64,000 nucleotides of DNA, taken from positions 67,388,984-67,452,983 of the forward strand of contig NC_057919.1 of the NCBI RefSeq assembly GCF_018873765.1, read 5' to 3'. Numbering within the stretch: the stretch's first letter is position 1; each line of letters begins with the position of its first letter. The notes below the pieces were generated by a model. It searched no databases. It was not told the DNA's origin and worked only from the letters and a program-made list of their open reading frames with translations. Below, piece by piece: positions 41,543 through 54,273 of the stretch. The translations under genes and the position numbers were made by a program. This DNA is from Telopea speciosissima. Lineage: Eukaryota; Streptophyta; Magnoliopsida; Proteales; Proteaceae.

Positions 41543-43727
41543 TTGGTTGGATGTTTTTGTGTCATCACTTGTGTGTTTGAGACTATAATTTTAGGAATCT
41601 GTCCATCAATGATCAAAATTTTGCTCTATTTGTTGGTTGATTCTTTTCCATTTGTCATTTTTTGGGAGGTATTTTTTTCCATTTGTCATTTTCTGGGAGG
41701 TCATTATTTACTTTATTGACAAGATTGTTTGCGCTCCAGTTTCCGTTGTTACTTGGGACGTACAGAACTCTCAGTTTTTCATAGTTGTAAAATAAAATAA
41801 CAATCTACTTAGTTCAAATAATAACTTTGGATTTGTATCTTCGAATTCATCTGGAATGGATATGAAAAGCCTGGGTATTTTGTACCAGATTATTATGTGA
41901 GGATCAAAATGTCTGTTAACAGAGGATCTGTGTTTTGGATTTTTGATTTTTATTTATCGATGGTCCATAATTCCAAGGATCATGTGCATTGTTGCATTCT
42001 CTTGAATTGTTCAATCATCAAGAACCAACCAATGTTTGAAATTTCAAGGAAAACTTGTCAAAATTAGTGAAATATTTTTCTTCCTCTAGTGTCAAAATCT
42101 GGTGAAATTGCCAGAAGTTTGAGCAAAATATGGTAAAATTGACAAAAATATTTCTGTTCTCCCAGGGTTTGAAATCACCTCCACCAGTCAGAAATTTTAA
42201 AAAACTGGGCACAATTCAGTGCCAACACCCCCCCCCCCCTCCAAAAAAAAAAAAAAAACTTATAAGCATTTTGTCTTCCTATTGTTAGAGAGAAATTTTT
42301 GGCCTTTATTCAAATACAAGGTTTACAGCCATTGCAACTATCTGATTTTACCAGAAACACGAAGCATAGTAAACCTTTTATTAATCGACTTCCTACTTTA
42401 ATAACCATTACAACCATCTGATTTATCAGAAAAATTAAGCATATTAGAAATTATCAGCCTAGACTTCCCATTTCGTGGAATATTTGGCATATGCTACCAA
42501 TATTGAAGACCCGTATCTGCTGGAGCTGTGTATCTTTAATTTTCTTCAAGAGGATGGCTATGGCCTCAAAGAGTGAAAGCTTCAACAAAGTATCCAAGTT
42601 GACTCTTTGATGCTTATAAAATCCAGTGCAGATAATCTCTAAAACGAAGCTGTATGGCATGTTGAGTTATGAAAACCAAGAATTAGGGCTTGGATGAAAT
42701 TGGCACATCTTGATAGGTCATTTGTATTGGTATTGATGGAGACCGATTCGTGAGTCGTGACAGATATAATATTGATCCAAGGGAATTGACCAAGGATAAA
42801 AATATAAATAAAATCATTTTCTGTAGAATCTTGGGTTAGAATGGCATTAGCTTTTCTTTTTCTTTTTTTTAGTTTCGACGATATCCATCTCCATGGTTAC
42901 CAATCAATTTTGTCTGAAGAATGCGAGAGTCTAGGATTTTAGGATTTGCGTATACTGCGACCAACTCCAAATGGGTCCTTTTTTCATTAGAGACTTCTGC
43001 ATGATTCCGACAAATAAAATCTTTTTTTTGTCATAGTAGGAAGAATGAGAGTTAGATCATGTTTTACTACTGACAATCCTTTGAATCTTCTAGGTAACGA
43101 AAACGAAGAGGAGGAAACAAAGCAATTAAGCTATAAGCTTCAAGATAATTTTATTTCGTTTAAAACGTTTCTTATATAAGGAGATCGAATTACAAAGGAA
43201 AAGAAAACATAAACATAATACTGAAAAATAAAATAGAAAACTAAGATTCCTGAATCACACATTAGAGGCCCAATATACCCCATAAACGTGCGAATTTGAC
43301 CCCAAAACTTGGGGTCTAATAAAGAAATTGTTATCCCTTAATTGGACATCATGTAGATCACTAGTTGACGTTTTCAAAAAGATATTATGACTCCTGTAAT
43401 TCTATCCGAATTAAAAATTACGATTCTTAAAAATTATGCTAACTAATTAGTACGTTTGATCTGATCGGATGGACTTCTACAGGTTCAACTGATCCAAAAA
43501 TTCTTTATAAATCTTCTCCACATCATATAGAAAGTGCTAAAGACCTGGACTGGCTACCCTCTACTCTCACGCTTCACATTTCCATCACACGTTTCCTTAA
43601 CATTCATCACCCCTCTCCTGCAGATCAAAGATTTCCAACAACGAGATTTACAGACGATAACAGCCCTGTGGGAAAGACGAAGAAGTTAAGAGTTTTTGTG
43701 GTGGTGCAGGGTCCACTTCTTATCACA
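41543..43727. other. VHA-E 3' flank and spacer, no gene seen
   Basis: The VHA-E 3' UTR presumably lies in the first few hundred bases. It holds a C-run and A-run at 42227-42257 and unassigned AT-rich DNA. A TATA-like TTTATAAAT at 43503-43511 may be the old P450 promoter. Confidence 0.45.
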
Positions 43728-45306
43728 ACGGATACATCAACGGGTATAATGTTCTTGGTTGCTGCCATGGCCGCATATTTACTGTGGTTTACTTTTATCT
43801 CGCGTTCGCTGAGGGGCCCACGGGTGTGGCCTTTACTAGGTAGTCTGCCGGGGATGATCCAGAACTACAACCGCTTGCACGATTGGATAACTGGTAATCT
43901 CCGCGCGTGTGGTGTCTGCCCTATTCCTTTCCTTGTGCGAAAACAAGGCTTGGTGACTGTCACGTGCGATTCCAAGAATCTAGAGCACATTAAAGATCCG
44001 CTTTGAAAATTATCCAAAGGGCCCCACCTGGCAAGCCGAGTTCCACGATCTACTTGGCGAAGGCATCTTCAACTCCGACGGTAACACGTCGCTATTTCAA
44101 AGGAAGACTGCCGCGGTGGAGCTCATTCCCCCGATTCCCCGAAGACTGAGACAAGTCATGGTTGGGTGGGTGAACCGAGCCATCAAGCTGCGGTTCTGCC
44201 CAATCGTTAAAACAGCCCAAGTGGAATCGAAGATCGTGGATCTTCAGTACCTCCTCCTCCGATTAACCTTCGATAACATATGTGGACTAGCTTTCGGTAA
44301 GGACCCTCAGACCCTGTTCCCCGATTTACTAGAGAACCGGTTTGCATCAGCATTTGACCGAGCCACCAAGGCCACCATGCGGCGGTTCATCTTCCCCATG
44401 GTCATATGGAAGTTGAAGAAATGGCTTCGACTGGGGCAGGAGGTTACCCTGAGCCAGAGCATCCGCCACATGGACAAGTACCTATATATCCAATGTCATC
44501 AAGACACATAAGCAGGAGCTGGAGCTGGAGCTGGAAATGCAGCAAATTCTTGGGGCTGGAGAAGAGGGGAACCCACAGGACGATATGCTGTCCAGGTTCA
44601 AGAATAAACACTCGGACTTCTCCCTCAACCACGTGGTACTCAACTTCATCCTAGCTGGATGAGACACGTCATCAGTGGCTTTGAGCTGGTTCTTCTGGTT
44701 GCTGACGCTGAACCCAAAAGTGGAGGAGAAGATCTTGCGTTCTGATGGAGACACGTGATGATGACACGTCAAAGTGGTTGGAGGAGCCATTGGTGTTCGA
44801 CGAGGTGGACCGGCTGGTCTACCTGAAAGCAGCGTTGTCGGAAACCCTCCGATTGTACCCGTCGGTTCCCCAAGACTCGAAGCACGCAGTTACAGACAAT
44901 GTGTTACCGGACGGCACATTCGTACCGGCGGGTTCGAAGATAGTTTACTCGATATATTCAGTGGGGAGGATGGAGTGGACGTGGAGGGAAGACTGCATGG
45001 AATTCCGGCCGGAGAGGTGGTTGTCACCGGACAAGAAGAGTTACGAAGCGAAGGATGAGTTCAAGTTCATGGCGTTCAATGCAGGGCCCAGGATCTGTAC
45101 GTTTAGGGAAGGACTTGGCTTATATGCACCGGTTGACGTTAGCACCAGGGCACCGCGTGGAGCAGAAGATGTCGTTGACTCTGTTCATGAAAGATGGGTT
45201 GATGGTAAATGTGCACCATAGGGATCTCATGGACATTGCCGCCGCAATTCGCAAGGAGAAGGAAAGAGTAACCGCCGGTAACGGCAACTCCTATGCACGC
45301 GGTTGA
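43728..45306 (+). pseudogene. CYP86A-type cytochrome P450 pseudogene
   Basis: Full-length copy of a fatty-acid omega-hydroxylase gene (CYP86A, cutin/suberin pathway in the ER). Homology starts [20 protein letters not shown]; the expected first Met codon is ACG at 43728-43730. Later landmarks: [68 protein letters not shown] (ExxR helix K), [11 protein letters not shown] and FNAGPRIC. Damage: a missing stretch after LRACG, a frameshift near 44004, frame changes near 44490 and 44740, TGA in place of Arg in the oxygen-binding AGRDT motif (44660-44662), and a frameshift plus loss of about 15 residues right after the haem Cys (about 45100). Clearly non-functional. Confidence 0.93.
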
Positions 45307-45485
45307 TCAAATCAGATGGTCGTTGCCGCTGCTAATTAAATGATCTTACGCATAATTAAAGGGATACGGACTAAAGACTACCCAGAGGAGAGTTTGGTCT
45401 TTGGTGGTGTTAAGACTTAAGTGCATGAGTAGGTGGTTAGTGCATGGTTCATGCAAAGTGGTGTAAGACGTGGATTATTGAGTTA

Positions 45486-45533
45486 TCACATGATATCCGA
45501 CTCCTCTACTTCCGCCTGCTCGGTATTTCTATG

Positions 45534-45565
<32 letters not shown>

Positions 45566-45698
45566 AGGCGGGTGGAAAGTACCGCTTTACGCTGCTCGGG
45601 CAAGGCACTCGGGCAGGGGTAAGGTAGTACATTCCACCCGCCTTGTTTGTGGGGTGCATGGAAGTATTGCCCGAGGTGGAAGTAGAGGAGTGTGATTG
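45486..45698. mobile_element. inverted-repeat MITE with AC microsatellite
   Basis: Arms CTCCTCTACTTCCGCCTGCT...ATGCACCC and inverse. An inner pair, AAGGCGGGTGGAA and TTCCACCCGCCTT, makes a long fold-back. (AC)14 lies at 45538-45565. The paralogous flank at 48585-48600 lacks it, giving an empty site. Confidence 0.8.
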
Positions 45699-46003
45699 TG
45701 GATGTGAAAGTTAGTTACTATCGTATGTTATTAGTAGTGTCATCGTATGTATTGGAGAGTGTACGTGGTCATTTTTCTTATGTACGTGGGATCTGTATCC
45801 TATTTATTATTATTCGGAAGTTAGATTCTGATCTTCTACAGTGCGCTGGCTCATAACGGTTTGAGGGGCAAAGACTGAGTCCCACGCACAAAGAATGCCT
45901 TACCCTTGCCCAAATGTTTGACTCGAACGGGGGTAATGTAGTCATTGCGCATGCAGTCTAGTGTACACAACACAAACCGCTACGGGTAGCTACTCCGTAG
46001 ACG

Positions 46004-46112
46004 ATCTGAATTGGTTAATGAAATAGGCATCGAATTATCTACCTAAAACATCTCGTAAAACATCTGAATTGGTTAATGAAATAGGCATCGAATTGTCTAC
46101 CTAAAACATCTC
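46004..46112. repeat. 58-bp tandem duplication
   Basis: Two copies of ATCTGAATTGGTTAATGAAA... (46004-46061 and 46062-46112), nearly identical. Part of the unit also occurs at 48738-48755. Confidence 0.85.
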
Positions 46113-46253
46113 TTACGAGATTGAGGCACATTATCTGTTCTTGGTTCTCGTCCTTCTCAACTTCTTGTTCTTTCCCTTCCAAAAATAGGTAACCAGCAGA
46201 CGTACGTGCTAGGTGGGGGTCTGGATTTTTTGACAAACAAAAAACAAAAGAAA

Positions 46254-46923
46254 AGAGAGTAAGTTACTCTTCCCTCCCTCGATTATATCTGAATGACAAG
46301 TCCCACCCTTGCATATTGAGTAATAAATCTCTATTTAACATTAAAAAAAATTCACAAAAAACGAAACCTGCTTCTAGCATTGATAAAGCACTCTCGCCGT
46401 TTTAATCGCTGCATCCGAGGACCCCCCGATCTCATTCTATTCCATCTCGTTAGTTACCCACTTACCCTACAGAATTCTCTCTTTATCTCTGTATCTTTAT
46501 TACGAGTTGCCATCAAAGTCATTAATGGTAAATCTGTTTGTAATCTACTCATTCATTTAGTTACCAATTCTAATTTCACCTCTCTCTCTCTCTCTCTCTC
46601 ATAGGAAAAGATTAGAGAGAGAAAATTAATAATCCTTCGGTGACAGTCTGACAGAGAATCTCTTCTCCACTCCAAAACCCTTGTTGGGTTGGCATTGGGT
46701 GGGGGTGTAGTTACAGGAAAGGGGTTGCAGGAGGAGGAAGAAGAAAAAGAAGAAGGGTGCAATATAGTCTTTTTTTATTACTTAACAACAATTTTTCACG
46801 GAATAGATATGGTTGATAGAATCTTTTGATTTCAGGAGAGAGGAGAGCTATTACTCAATATGCAGGGGTGGGATTGTCATTCGGGCATAATCGAAGGGAG
46901 GGGGCCGGGGAGTAATTTTCTCC
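46254..46923. mobile_element. 670-bp element with about 75-bp inverted repeats
   Basis: The left arm GTTACTCTTCCCTCCCTCGA...GGCATATTGAGTAATAAAT-type sequence (46262-46328) pairs in reverse with 46845-46920 (TATTACTCAATATGCAGGGG...GGAGTAATTTTCTCC). The interior has CT/GA runs and no coding sequence. Non-autonomous DNA element of unknown family. Confidence 0.75.
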
Positions 46924-48135
46924 AAAAAAAATATGGTTTAATAGTACTATCGCCACTATTGATATTTAAACTACTACTGTTGTATATATTGGATGGTAGT
47001 CTTGATAACGAATTGGGTTTCTAAAGCACAAGGAAAGGAGTACAGGTGGAAGAGACAAGAAAGAGAAGGTGGAGATGAGACCGGAGAGCTATCAAAAACC
47101 CATTTTATGTTCATATTTCTTTTCTTTTTCAGATTTTTAATTAACGAGATTAAAATATCTATATTTTCTGTTTCATGAATAATATTAGGCCTTTGGAACA
47201 TTTGTGTGTTGTCAATGTTAGAAACATTGTGTTAGTTGAGGTATTTTCTTGTGTTTGTCTTGTCATTGTTAGAAACATTGTGTAAGGTTAGGTATTTTTT
47301 TTGTCTTTGTTGGTGTTTTGAAGGTGTATATATATATATTGACAGTGATTGAGTTTGTTTGGTCGTCCGAGGGCATTATTGTAATTTTATGAATGTACTA
47401 ATGTTGTACAATACGAACCTGATGTGTTGGAGAGGTGTTAAAAGTCATACAGATTGATTTGAGCCTATTTCACATGCCAGGGGCATTCTGGTAATTTTCC
47501 ACGATGCTTGATATGTTATGATAGGACCGGATATGTTTGTGATAATCATTGATATGTTTGACATGTGCAGAGTCAGTTTCAGTTTGGAACAATTTGATTT
47601 TGATAGTGGTTCATAGCACAAGGGTATCTTTGTAATTATACATAAGCCATGATATGTCTAATGATGTGTACTGACAACTTTTGACAACTGGCTAGGTGGT
47701 AAATGTAAGTGTGTGGCCAGCTGGCCTCAGAATATTGGCCAAGATCAAATGGAAGAGATTTGAAATTAAACCCAAAATCTTCATTTTTTTATTTTATTTT
47801 TTGGGTTTAAGAAATATTTATTGCAAAGGCCAAGGTGAACTACTGAATTCTGGAACAACATCACCAAATAAACAGGGATTGGAATTGGGTCAAACCATTC
47901 TCCCCGAAACGGATAGGACCCTCCTAGCAAAGCTATCTGCTATAGAATTAGCAGTCCTTGAAACAAAAGCAAAGAAACAAACATCCAGCTAACACATGAT
48001 ATGTCTAATATCAAACATTAGGTGGAGGCGATTGAGGGTTACTTTAAATAATATTTTCAATTGTTGCCTACAAATAGATAATAATCCCAAGGGGCAGCTA
48101 TGGAAATGTATTATCCTCTCATGAATTTTTTTTGT

Positions 48136-48284
48136 GTACGGTTTTTGACCAGTGTGGTTTTCTATTTTCTCTCACAAGAGGAGGGTGGATCCCACCTGAG
48201 CAGATTATTCGATCAGGTGCCCCAGGTGGGTCCCACCCCTTCTTGTGAGAAGAACTAGAAAACCACACCGGTCAGTGAACCGTA
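48136..48284. mobile_element. fold-back MITE, about 60-bp arms
   Basis: TACGGTTTTTGACCAGTGTG...TCACAAGAGG...CCCACCTG pairs with its reverse complement at the right (CAGGTGGG...CTTGTGAG...CACACCGGTCAGTGAACCGTA). Only about 20 bp separate the arms. No clear target duplication. Confidence 0.8.
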
Positions 48285-48444
48285 GATGATAATTAATTTC
48301 ATCTCTCTCACCGAAGCCCAAAATCCAAATTCAACCTTTCTTGTCTTTTTTTTTTTTTCATCACCTGTGTCACAAGTACGACACTCCAAGGCTAAGAGTC
48401 CTTCAGCCAGTTGGGCATCAGTTGGGCATCGATCTTATCAAATG

Positions 48445-48770
48445 ATCTTACGAACAAAGGAACAAGGACTAAAGACTACCCTGTGGAGAGTTTTGTCTTT
48501 GGTGGTGTTAAGACTTTAAGTTCATGAGTACGTGGTTATTACATGGTTCATGCAAAGTGGTCTAAGACGTACGTGGGTTATTGAGTCATGTGGAAGTTAG
48601 GTACTATTGTCTGTTGTGAGTAGTGTCATCGTATGTAGGGGAGTGTGGTCATTATTTTATGTACGTGGGATAGTTATGGAGAGTGTGGGAAGTGGGGAGG
48701 TGTTGGGCAATCTATACCCTATGTATTATTCGGAAGCTAATGAAATAGGCATCGAATGCCCTACATTATT
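48445..48770 (+). repeat. copy of the CYP86A pseudogene 3' flank
   Basis: Colinear with 45345-45830 (same strand): GACTAAAGACTACCC, GTCTTTGGTGGTGTTAAGAC, TGGTTCATGCAAAGTGG, GTAGTGTCATCGTATGTA, TTATGTACGTGGGAT. It lacks the MITE present at 45486-45698. No P450 coding sequence was copied. Confidence 0.85.
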
Positions 48771-49124
48771 CATGAAATAGAACATATAGATATTTAATGT
48801 CTTTAAAAATCAGAAAAAGAAAAGAAATATGGACTTAAAAAAGGTTTTATTTTTACTTTGGAGTAGGTATAATCCTTTCGGACCCCCATATACCGTTTCC
48901 ACTTCAAAGAAGGTGAGTTAATGGCCCCAAGGTTGACGAAATCACCAATGGACCAAACCCTTTTGGGTTCTTAAAAAGGTTTTTTTGATAGCTCTCCAAT
49001 CTCATCTCCACCCTCTCTACTTTGTCTCTTCCACCTGTACTCCTTTCTCTATGCTCTAGCTTTAATGTCTCTCCTCTCTCACGAAGAGATGAATGAGACC
49101 CAATTCGTTATTAAGAGTACCATC

Positions 49125-51774
49125 TTTATTTATTTATTTTGGTAAAAACGATTTCAATGATCAGAGGAACATGTTACAGCCAAGGAATCCAAATTACATA
49201 ACTCTTGAATCCAAGGAAAGGAAATAGGCCACATCGTCTCACACATAAGAGACAGGGCCTTCCGGGCTAGGGAGTCAGCAGTGCTGTTAGTCTCCCTAAA
49301 GATTTGTGAGATCGAAAACTCCACGAAGTATGACACGAGCAAGCGAATATCATGGATCACTGGTTCCACGACACTTGGGTTAGTCTTCTGCTGGTTTTGG
49401 ATGAGAAGGCCCAAGTCAATGCAGTCCGACTCCACTTGGACCCTATCAATACATTCACCGAGAGCATGAAGGAGGTCTGCCCGCAGTGCAAGGGCCTCCC
49501 CAACCAAAATTGACTAGAATTTGGCGGATATGGAGACTGCACGGGTACACGAGCCTTGCTCATCCCTTATGACAAACCCCATTCCTCCACTATCTGTACC
49601 TGGCTTTAGTAAGTCATCGCTGTTCAGTTTGTGGAACCCAGCTGGTGGGGGACACCATCCTACACTTTGTTGCCTTTGTACCGAGGGGGGAGAAGGAGCA
49701 TTTATTTGTAGAGAAGCTTGGGTAAACTCAGCATGCACTCGAGTGGCTGCTATAACCACCTCTTCTGGGGACCATACTTTCTTCTTAAAAATGAGATCAT
49801 TACGGGCCAGCCATAAAAACCAAGCGATGAAAGAGGCAAGACTTATGACTTCCTTGTTAGCTCTCTTGTTTCCTGCCACAATTGAACTCTAGGACTTGAT
49901 CCATTCAAGGAATCGTGGCTCAACCAGCTGAGGATTGATGTAGGAAAGGGCAGAACCAAACCATATAGCCTTAGCAAAGGGACACGCCAGTAGGATATGG
50001 TCAATCGACTCCATAGGTGCCCCACATCGATGACATGTCATGTCAATGGAAACTTTCCTCAGGTGAAGAGCTTCAGTTGTCGCAAACCCACTAGCATAAG
50101 CTCTCCACATAAAATTCCTAATTTTGGGAAGTGTTGGGCACTTTCAAATGATGCTCCAAACCTTGTCGTCTACCTCATCCCATTCATGGAGTCTTGAGGA
50201 AGATGCTTTTTCCTTTCGGCGCTGGGCACTTTGGTCAGCAAGCACTCGATATGCAGATTTTATTGAGTAGACATTGTTCTTCGCTGCTGGCCAGAATTCA
50301 GAATCTTCACAGTGGAAGATAGTCAATTGGATTTTCATGATCGCCTTTCTATTTGAAGGTTGGAAGAAGGTATTTAAAAGTTCTTGGTTCAATCTCGACG
50401 TAGATCACATTGCACCCAGCCAGTCTAATGAATTAGAGCTTATTGTTGTCCTTTAGAGATGGCACCCATTTGTCTTCCTAGATCCTGATGTGATGCCTTG
50501 TGCCCACCTTCCAACAAAGACCACTACAAAGAGCTTTCCTTCCCTCAATCAAGCTTTTCAAAGCCCACGAAGGCTAGTGTCCAGAATGGGCCTCCATGAA
50601 ATCTGTATGTGGGAATATGCTTTTGATGAACTTGGCCCATAACGAGTCGAGCTGGCTCCATAAGTGCCAAGCAACTTTAGAGAGTAGGGCTACATTTTGA
50701 AGCGCAAGATCCTTTAGGGCCAAGCCCCCTTATCCTTGTGTTGACTAAGTCTTTCCCAAGAAATCCACTGGATTTTGGACATTTGATCACCTTTCCTGCA
50801 GAAAAAATTGGTCACCAGCTTCTCAAGAGACTTGTGGATGGCTTGAGGAATCTTGAAATGAGAGCTTGTGTAGTTTGGCATGGAGAAGACTTTAGCTTTT
50901 AACATCACTTCGCGGCCCGTGTGAGAGAGAAGATTATGTTTCCACTTTGGACCCTATTCCCCACCCTATCCTCCAACTCCTTAAAGACTTGCACTTTTGA
51001 AACCCCAAATTCGGTCGGCAACCCTAGGTACTTAGCCGCTCCATTGCCATAAGGGATTTTTAGGATTCTAGAGAACCACCGCTTGAATTTTTGTGGTGTG
51101 TTGGAGCTAAAAGTGAATCGAGATTTCTTAAGATTGATTGCCTGGCCGCTCGCCTTATAGTAAAGCTCTAAATAGGCCTTTAGGTTGCACACCTCATCTA
51201 GCTTCATCTCCGAGAACAAGAGGCAATCGTCCGCGAACATCAGGTGGGAGATTGAAGGGCCTCTACTCCGCACCTTAATACCATGCAGGAGCCCAATTTC
51301 CTCGGTTTTTGAAATAACAGAGGAGAGGGCTTGGGAGCAGAGGATGAAGATGGCCGGTGATAGGAGGTCTCCTTGCATGATGCCTCTTGAAGGCTTAATT
51401 GACCCTTTGACTGTACCATTAATGAGAATGTTGTAATTTGCTGATGAGATACAAACCATCATCATATTGACCCACCTAGACTAAAACCCCAACTTAAGAA
51501 GCACCGTTTCAATAAAAGCCCATTCTAATAGATCGTAGGCCTTCTTCATATCGAGCCTTAGGGCCAAAAAAAAATTTTGCCCTTCTTTCTCCTCCTTAAG
51601 TAGTGAAAAACTTCATGGGCCATGAATATATTGTCCGAGATTAGCCTAGAAGGGACAAAGGCTGACTGTGTAGGCATAATGATCTAGTCCAGAACGCCAT
51701 ACAACCGGGTAGCAATAACATTTGTAATGACCTTAAACACCACATCACAGAGACTTATAGGCCTTAGTTGGTTC
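49125..51774 (-). mobile_element. L1-type LINE, 5'-truncated, with 12-bp target duplication
   Basis: Exact direct repeats AAGAGTACCATC at 49113-49124 and 51775-51786 flank 2650 bp. Minus-strand order: reverse transcriptase (50905-51774; LMFADDCLLFSEMKLDEV, SRGIMQGDLLSPAIFILCSQ), thumb/connector (50144-50908), zf-RVT zinc finger (49889-50110; CHRCGAPMESIDHILLACPF), RNase H (49154-49879; FVIRDEQGS, VESDCIDL, RETNSTADSLARKAL). The 3' end is an AAATAAATAAATA tail. ORF2 lacks its endonuclease part and has several frame breaks, so it is dead. RNase H after RT is typical of plant L1 lineages. Confidence 0.93.
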
Positions 51775-51850
51775 AAGAGTACCATCCAACATATACAACA
51801 TTAGTAGTTTAAATATCAATAAGAGCGATAGTACTATTAATCTATATCTT

Positions 51851-52651
51851 TTTTAAGAAAAGCCAGACCCCACCAAATTAAGGATAGGTAAGTGGAAAGC
51901 TCTTAGACAGCATCCTTGTGTCAACACAGATGTTCTTTGGCGAGCTACCCTGTCCTGCCTATGCTATGCAGACACATGGCCGTGCGTAATGACCGCCTTA
52001 CCCTTGCTCAGGCAAAGCGCTTAGGTAGGGGTAAGGCGATCAAGCGTGCCACCTTGTGTCTACGGACGGCAAGATGGGCAGCCCGCGCCGAAGATCTGGA
52101 TCCACCATGTCTTCAGGCTCCACTTTTAGCTCTCTCCGTTGCAACTCCACCAACTGTACTCCTCCTTCCCCACTCCCCACTCTCACTTGTACCATAAACA
52201 ACGAAGGTGCTACTTCCAACACCTCTATCAACAATCCTATCCTCTCCTTCCCCAACCCAATCACACTTTTCTTCCTTCTCTCTATTGTATATCCTAATTT
52301 CTTCTCAACTTCCCTCACTTTCTCCAGTCTCCACAATCCTCTCTGCTGATTCTATCATTGATGTAATCTCTTTGCCCACTTCCTCCTCCCTTCAAACAAC
52401 CCCGATAAATCGAATCCTAACAACATCAATATTATATCAAAAGCGCTCATTGAACCTTTTTATAGCGACATTGTTAGCTGCAAATCGAAAAGGGTTTGTA
52501 TCTGATGGTTCTGATTCTGATCCTTCGATTGCAAGGATTTCTTGAACCAACCCACTTCCATTAGAGCTTCGATACTGATGCGGGTCTCAAGATTTGAGTC
52601 AAGAAGCCCAGCGACCACCCACCTCATCGGTTTTGAAAACTATGACAGAAA
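51851..52651. other. spacer with a small fold-back MITE
   Basis: 51968-52068 folds on itself (CGCCTTACCC.../GGGTAAGGCG and ACACATGGCCGTGCG/CGTGCCACCTTGTGT). Similar CCTTACCC/GGGGTAA words occur at 45600-45625 and 45895-45940. A Ser/Thr-rich frame at 52056-52349 matches nothing I know. Confidence 0.5.
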
Positions 52652-52972
52652 CTAAAAATACAAATGATGAATCTTCTGGTACATGATGGCAAGATTTGAA
52701 TCGTCGAAAAGGAGGAATCCAGCGAGGAAGACGAAGAGGATAACACCATAGGACCAAACATCTGCTTTGGTTCCGTCGTAGCCTTTGCGTCCAACCACTT
52801 TAGGGCCTATATATGCAGCGTGCATTCCGCAAGCCGTGCGGAGAAGCCCATCTTTCAATTGCTCTGGGAGAGAAGAGAGACCGAAATCAAACACCTTAAG
52901 GTTGCCCTGATCGTCAAGGAGAAAATTTTGGGGCTTGAGATCTCGATGGACGATGCCATTTCTGTGATAGAA
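52652..52972 (-). pseudogene. CIPK-type protein kinase fragment
   Basis: Minus-strand frame of about 106 residues from the catalytic loop on: [72 protein letters not shown]. Best fits CBL-interacting kinases (SnRK3). HRD and DFG motifs survive, but the APE motif reads GPK and TCGTPAY reads ACGMHAAY. The N-lobe, the end of the C-lobe and the NAF/FISL regulatory domain are missing. A dead fragment. Confidence 0.85.
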
Positions 52973-53667
52973 TTGAAGAGGAAAGACTAATCGGTAATGG
53001 CGATGGAGGTTGTTGGTTGTTCAGCAGCGATGGGTTTTCGTTTTCATCATTGTATTAGTTTTTTCAATTTTGAGAAGATGATGCTTCATCCCTAATGGGG
53101 GTAAAAATGTAATAGCACTTCATTTTAAAATGAGGGTAAATATGGGACGAAGTGCTATTAAGAGTATTATGAGCATTTAGATTAAATTTGGATGAAGCTT
53201 AACTGTTCTAATCTAACGATAGGGGTACGATTGTAAGAATATTTTAAATACACAAGAAGTTTTTGAAATAGATGAAATTTCAAAGGTGATATATGTAATA
53301 GTTTAAAATTACAGGGATGATAAACATAAATTTCCCTAAGAATTATGTTTTTTTTAAATAGATTATGGATGTGTAAAATCTGCAGATGAAGTTAAAGGAC
53401 AAGTCATTCAACAAGGATAACAAGAAGCAAAAGAACAAGGCATCAAGTAAATAGAAGTATAGACCGATTCTACTCAAATGGCAAATGGTGCTCTGGCTAA
53501 AAAAGGAGAATTTTCATACATAGCCTTGGAAGCTATTCCATCTCTTACTTAATATCATATCATACTTTGATCGCTTTGAGGATGTATATATTAATAAAGT
53601 GACATGGTAGGCAGTTAGGCCAGCTCATGTATTAGCTAATAGATCTAGAACTACCAAGTCTGTGGGG

Positions 53668-53912
53668 GTAATATGGATTAAAATCCTTTGCAATTCCTTC
53701 ATCTTGAGGTACCTTGCAATTAGGACCTGAGAGCTCGGCACATGAAAGATGCTTCATCCAACGGTGCGAGCTCAATTAACCCAGTTTTTTTTTTCTTTTT
53801 TCTCGAGCTCAGCACCATTGGATATCGCATCTTTCACATGTCGAGCTCTCAGGCCCGAACTGCAAGGCACCACAAGATTAAGCCACTGCAGAGGATTTTT
53901 TCAGGTAATATC
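53668..53912. mobile_element. 245-bp inverted-repeat MITE
   Basis: Arms of about 105 bp: left GGATTAAAATCCTTTGCA...CTTGCAATTAGGACCTGAGAGCTCGGCACATGAAAGATGC-type sequence pairs in reverse with 53800-53910. A T-rich loop lies at 53786-53806. No firm target duplication. Confidence 0.8.
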
Positions 53913-54273
53913 TGGTACAGCTTCTAAATTCTATAATCTTTGTTAAGTTTCTAATGGATTTTCTTTTCGCCAAAAAAAAATTACTAGAGATTCAAGTACC
54001 CATGAGGTTATCGCTTAATTACTGCATACTGCCTATAGAGGGGAAAAGGTCCAAGAAGAACTACTTGAAATTTTCTAAACTAAAACATTTATATAAGAAT
54101 TAAAGGAATTTTAGAAACCTGTGCAAAGATGGTTTTCAAGCCAAGCGACACCCACATATTTGTGGGGGCACAGCTTCAAATGAGTCAACCGGAAGGAGAG
54201 ATAATTCCAAAATGGTGGCATTCTGGTTTTGGCCACGTTTAGCTCCATTCACCTGAAACCTGATATTCTAGTT

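Larger units (their letters stand above)
46928..51850. mobile_element. inverted-repeat element hosting an L1 insertion
   Basis: The left arm 46928-47101 recurs inverted as 48976-49124 plus 51775-51850; the right arm is split by the LINE at 49125-51774. Without the LINE the element is about 2.3 kb. The interior includes a copy of the P450 3' flank (48445-48770) and a fold-back MITE (48136-48284). No transposase. It may be a Pack-type element. Confidence 0.65.

Noticed and set aside
42454-42660. 68-aa minus-strand frame with a helix-like leucine pattern
   Set aside because: No recognised family, no splice context and no neighbouring exon.
52056-52545. Ser/Thr/Pro-rich plus-strand frames near the CIPK fragment
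   Set aside because: No family match and the opposite strand is equally open; composition alone explains them.
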